Shown here: positions 61,366 through 64,000 of the stretch, piece after piece
How the letters are laid out: every line of letters begins with the position of its first letter
Position numbering within the stretch: position 1 is the first letter of the stretch
NCBI GenBank assembly: GCA_041748075.1
Contig: JBGTDX010000118.1
Span: forward strand, 62,001 to 126,000
Direction: 5' to 3'
Source: JBGSYJ01 sp041748075
GTDB taxonomy: Bacteria > Acidobacteriota > Thermoanaerobaculia > Gp7-AA8
DNA length: 64,000 nt
Position numbers and translations under genes: made by a program
The notes under the pieces: model-generated
What the model was told of the DNA's origin: nothing
The model's input: only the letters and a program-made list of their open reading frames with translations
Database searches by the model: none

Positions 61366-62363
61366 CGAGAGAGTCTCCGCAGCAGCACGAAAAAGAAGGG
61401 TACGCCGAGTAGCGCCGTGAGTGCCCCGATGGGGAGCTCACCCGGCGCCATGATCGAGCGCGAGAGCGCATCGGCGAGCACGAGCAGCGTGCCACCACCC
61501 AGCGCCGCCAGCGGGAGCAGCACCCGGTAATCGTGCTTCCAGATCATGCGGATCGCATGCGGCACGAGCAGCCCGACGAAACCGATGATGCCGCTCACGG
61601 ATACCGCGGCTCCCGTCGCCAGGGACGACACGAGAAACACCATCAGGATCACAGGGGTCGTGTTGACTCCGCGCGATCGCGCATCGTCCTCGCCGAACGC
61701 CATGAGTCGCAACTCGCCGCTGAGGGCAACCAGGGCGACCAGGCTGAATGCGAGCACCGCGGACAACATCGCCACATCACTCCACGAGGCGCTGAAGAAC
61801 GTCCCCATCATCCACCGCAACGCCGCCGACAGATCACTTCCCGCCGTCAGCGAGAGGGCCAGCAGTATCAGCGCCGAAAAAAATGCATTCAACACGAGAC
61901 CCGCCAGCAACAGCCTCGATGGATCGAGCGTCAACTCTCTTCGGGCAAGCATCAGTACTGCGACCATCGCAACGCAGGCGCCGCCGAATGCCACCACCGG
62001 GATCACGCCAGGATACCGGGCGAGTCCCAGCGCCGTGGCCACGGCGGCGCCGCACGCCGCGCCTCCGGATACTCCGAGAATGAACGGGTCTGCCAGCGGA
62101 TTCCGCAGTAGCGTCTGAAATGTCAAACCCGTCACCGCCAATATGGCTCCCACCAGCGCCGCGAGAAGCACGCGGGGCAGACGGATCGTGAGAAAGATCG
62201 TCTCCGCAATCGGATCTCTCGCGATGAGCGCGGCGAGAGATACCCGGGCCGCACCCAATTGCGTGGCGAGCGCAATGGCAAGGACCAGCGCCAATCCCAG
62301 GATCAGCACACCGTTCCAAAGCGCGCGCCTGGCGCCCGTATCGCTCAACGCATACGTTCCCAT
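61362..62363 (-). CDS. btuC: ABC transporter permease, FecCD/BtuC family
   Basis: At 333 aa with about ten membrane helices. The family motif LTFQTLLRNPLADPFILGVSGGAACGAAVA is at the expected place, and GIIGFVGLLVPHAIRMIWKHDYR, including the cytoplasmic loop that binds the ATPase, is near the C-terminus. Overlaps btuF by 19 bp and btuD by 4 bp, so the three genes form one operon. Confidence 0.92.
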   Translation of the reverse strand: MGTYALSDTGARRALWNGVLILGLALVLAIALATQLGAARVSLAALIARDPIAETIFLTIRLPRVLLAALVGAILAVTGLTFQTLLRNPLADPFILGVSGGAACGAAVATALGLARYPGVIPVVAFGGACVAMVAVLMLARRELTLDPSRLLLAGLVLNAFFSALILLALSLTAGSDLSAALRWMMGTFFSASWSDVAMLSAVLAFSLVALVALSGELRLMAFGEDDARSRGVNTTPVILMVFLVSSLATGAAVSVSGIIGFVGLLVPHAIRMIWKHDYRVLLPLAALGGGTLLVLADALSRSIMAPGELPIGALTALLGVPFFFVLLRRLSR

Positions 62364-63202
62364 TCGTCGACGATCCTGTTGATAGCCGCAGCCGCTTCCG
62401 GCAGCCGGGGGCCCGGTCGCATGAACAGATCCTCGTCCACTGAATGCGCCGTGACGGGTCTCCCCTCGCGGCGGGCGTTCAGCAGCGTCACGAGAGCGTC
62501 GGGAGGCGCAGCCCTGCCCGGATAAAAAATCATATCCGGGGGATTCGCAACGACGGCCTCCCTCGAATAAAGCGAGCGCTGGTTGCCCGCGGCGGCCACA
62601 TTCACAACCCCCGTGAGCGCGAGCAGATCCCCGAGATGCGTTTCAGGCACAGCGACGTACAGCGGATCGGGGAAGATGACGAAAAGGACGCGCGGTTTGC
62701 TGCCGCGCGTGCGTCGCTCCGCCTCCATTCTGCGCTCGAACTCCACACGAACATCGTTTGCACGCGGCGATCCGAGGATCTCGCCGATTCGCGAGATTGC
62801 GGGCGCGACCTCGTGCAGGCGGTCGGTACGGACCGCATAGAGAGCGATGTCCATGGACTCGAGAGCCACAGCGAGCTGTGGATGCATCGCGCTGGTCGAC
62901 GCGAGCACCAGGTCCGGATCGAGTTGCGCGATCCGCTCCCTGCTCGGCTCCATGCCTCCTACTTTCGGCAGTGCGGCAGCCTGGGGCGGAAAGTCCGAAT
63001 AGTCATCGGTGCCGGCGAGCAGAGCCCCCGACCCGATCGCGTGCACGATCTCGGTTAGCGCGGGCGCAAGTGTAATCACCCGCGAGACCTGCTGAGGAAG
63101 AGCGACGCGCCGGCCCAGGTCGTCGACCGTCTCGCCGCTCCGGCGCTCGGTGCAGGAGGCGAGGAGCACCAGAAAAGGCGCGGCGATGCGTAGGAGTCGC
63201 AC
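62345..63202 (-). CDS. btuF: Periplasmic cobalamin-type substrate-binding lipoprotein
   Basis: The 285-aa protein has a lipoprotein signal (IAAPFLVLLASC), then ISRVITLAPALTEIVHAIGSGALLAGTDDYSDFP, VGGMEPSRERIAQLDPDLVLA and a C-terminal VVANPPDMIFYPG. This is the BtuF/FhuD (PBP2) pattern. The D-Y-S-D-F-P segment and short length favour cobalamin. No B12 riboswitch was recognised upstream. Start ATG 63202. Confidence 0.8.
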   Translation of the reverse strand: MRLLRIAAPFLVLLASCTERRSGETVDDLGRRVALPQQVSRVITLAPALTEIVHAIGSGALLAGTDDYSDFPPQAAALPKVGGMEPSRERIAQLDPDLVLASTSAMHPQLAVALESMDIALYAVRTDRLHEVAPAISRIGEILGSPRANDVRVEFERRMEAERRTRGSKPRVLFVIFPDPLYVAVPETHLGDLLALTGVVNVAAAGNQRSLYSREAVVANPPDMIFYPGRAAPPDALVTLLNARREGRPVTAHSVDEDLFMRPGPRLPEAAAAINRIVDEWERMR

Positions 63203-63214
63203 GATTGTTCCTAG

Positions 63215-63317
63215 TGTCCCGAGCTACCTAACCGGCGCTGGGCGCCGGTGAAGGGGTGATGAACCACCGTGTCATGCTGAGCGAGGTCACGTCATCCTGA
63301 GCGAAGCGAAGGATGAC
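63215..63317. repeat. Cluster of dispersed repeats R2 and R1 upstream of the btuF-type gene
   Basis: From 63215, GTGTCCCGAGCTACCTAACC leads into GGCGCCGGTGAAGGGGTGAT (compare 7791-7840). At 63291-63317 an R1 unit GTCATCCTGAGCGAAGCGAA is followed by GGATGAC. This accounts for the first part of the 282-bp gap 63203-63484; the rest (63318-63484) shows no gene. Confidence 0.7.
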
Positions 63318-63484
63318 ACATCGGTAGGTTTCCGCGACAGGGTTCCTTACAAGCGGCTGAATGACAATCCCGTCATTGCGGGCGAGCGATGAACCAGGCG
63401 TCATCCTGAGAGACTGTGAATTAATTGGACAGAAGTGTCATCCCGATCCTCTGGAAAGCAATCGGAAACCGCAGGATCGCGACT

Positions 63485-63715
63485 TCAGCCCTGTTCACCA
63501 GTTTCGTCGTCGAGATCGTTCGGAATGCCGAGACGGTTGCACGCAGCCTCGTACATCTGCCTGGAGGCATTGATCGCATTCTGCAGATCGGCAATTCTGT
63601 CTTTCACCTTCGAGAGCTCTTCCTCTATCTGGACCTGAAGATCACCAATCTCCTGTTTGGTCACCTGGAGCGTCGTCTCGTAGAACTTTCGTTGCTGGTC
63701 GGTCAGCACCGCCAT
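63485..63715 (-). CDS. Small coiled-coil protein of unknown function
   Basis: The 76-aa protein begins MAVLTDQQRKFYETTLQV and contains a long heptad-like helix (EIGDLQVQIEEELSKVKDRI). It ends in an acidic tail (DDLDDETGEQG). I recognise no family. Size and helix suggest a cytosolic structural or regulatory protein. It lies between a TonB-domain gene and the ABC operon. Confidence 0.6.
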   Translation of the reverse strand: MAVLTDQQRKFYETTLQVTKQEIGDLQVQIEEELSKVKDRIADLQNAINASRQMYEAACNRLGIPNDLDDETGEQG

Positions 63716-63764
63716 GAAGTGAAACCTCCGATCGACAGCAGGTCCAGCCTGCTCTCTCGCGTGA

Positions 63765-64000
63765 TTATAGCTTGAACGGCACGGTGACGTTCTTATAGGC
63801 TTTCACGCGAACTCCGTTCACGGTGGCAGGCTTGAACGTGGATCGCCGGACGGCGTCGAGCGCCGCCTCGTTGATACCGACGTTCTGTGCAACACCACGG
63901 AGAACCCGCACATCGAGAACTTTGCCATCTTCGGAGACGAGCGCAGAGACGATCACGACACCCTCGACCTTGTGCATTTTGGCCATCGGCGGGTATGGCG
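63765..64000 (-). CDS. TonB C-terminal domain protein, N-terminus outside the window
   Basis: The visible 78 codons read YPPMAKMHKVEGVVIVSALV, SEDGKVLDVRVLRGV, NEAALDAVRRSTFKPATVNG and VRVKAYKNVTVPFKL at the end, the TonB C-terminal fold. The Y-P-P motif usually sits at the start of the domain, and the frame is open to base 64000, so the gene is cut by the right edge. Could be a TonB energy transducer or a TonB-like periplasmic protein. Confidence 0.85.
   Translation of the reverse strand, partial: PYPPMAKMHKVEGVVIVSALVSEDGKVLDVRVLRGVAQNVGINEAALDAVRRSTFKPATVNGVRVKAYKNVTVPFKL

Noticed and set aside
63203..63484. Cobalamin riboswitch before the btuF-type gene
   Set aside because: The conserved B12-box pattern was not found; the stretch is filled by dispersed repeats.

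Overview
This is a GC-rich, densely packed bacterial chromosome segment dominated by type IV pilus (T4P) and type II secretion (T2SS) machinery. A PilQ secretin with its PilMNOP partners, a second secretin in a separate cluster, many lipoproteins and cobalamin-type ABC uptake indicate a diderm. Acidobacteriota (perhaps near Thermoanaerobaculia) is my best guess. It rests on gene style and repeat content, not on a marker search, and should be held loosely.

Layout. (1) 1-14530: two minor-pilin modules with the same gene order (GspH/FimT-like, PilV-like, PilW-like with fibronectin-type modules, PilX-like) point away from each other. Between them lie prepilin peptidase pilD and a membrane sensor histidine kinase. 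(2) 14531-16891: a repeat-rich accessory patch with a Uma2-family gene, mazEF, and a vapB-like gene followed by a broken vapC-like gene. (3) 16892-26828: a T2SS-like operon (inner-membrane platform protein, ATPase, PilM/N/O-like proteins, a GspC/PilP-like protein carrying a thrombospondin-3-type calcium motif, a TPR-secretin-cohesin protein, three pseudopilins). (4) 26829-42200: housekeeping and mixed genes: M16 protease, L,D-transpeptidase, recN, ThiF-like E1 enzyme, tsaC, mgtE, Cld/HemQ-like protein, cytidine deaminase, exported amidohydrolase, exported phosphodiesterase, an NtrC-type regulator and a ThiE-like protein. (5) 42248-57563, minus strand: a long run starting at pilMNOPQ, continuing through two lipoproteins, a TPR protein, a Roadblock protein, accB, accC, thiE and aroK, and ending with a FecR-type protein. 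(6) 57564-64000: rpmB, rel/spoT, a cobalamin-type ABC transporter, a small coiled-coil protein and the end of a TonB-domain protein.

How it fits together. PilD would process prepilins for both export machines. pilMNOPQ supplies the T4P alignment complex and secretin; the 16892-26828 operon supplies a second, T2SS-like machine. The pilin modules with FN3-like or carbohydrate-binding-like insertions look like tip or adhesin components. The kinase beside pilD and the sigma-54 activator at 39891-41285 could be a split PilS/PilR-like pair (inference).

The least ordinary signal is a family of hairpins whose arms are tandem 7-mers (6-mers in one case) and whose loops are often about 70 nt. Three of them lie inside the translated leaders of pilin/pseudopilin genes, where a 7-nt unit change would shift the reading frame. 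Others sit beside recN, aroK and rpmB. Several other dispersed palindromic repeat families fill the intergenic gaps. No rRNA, tRNA, CRISPR array or insertion-sequence transposase was seen.
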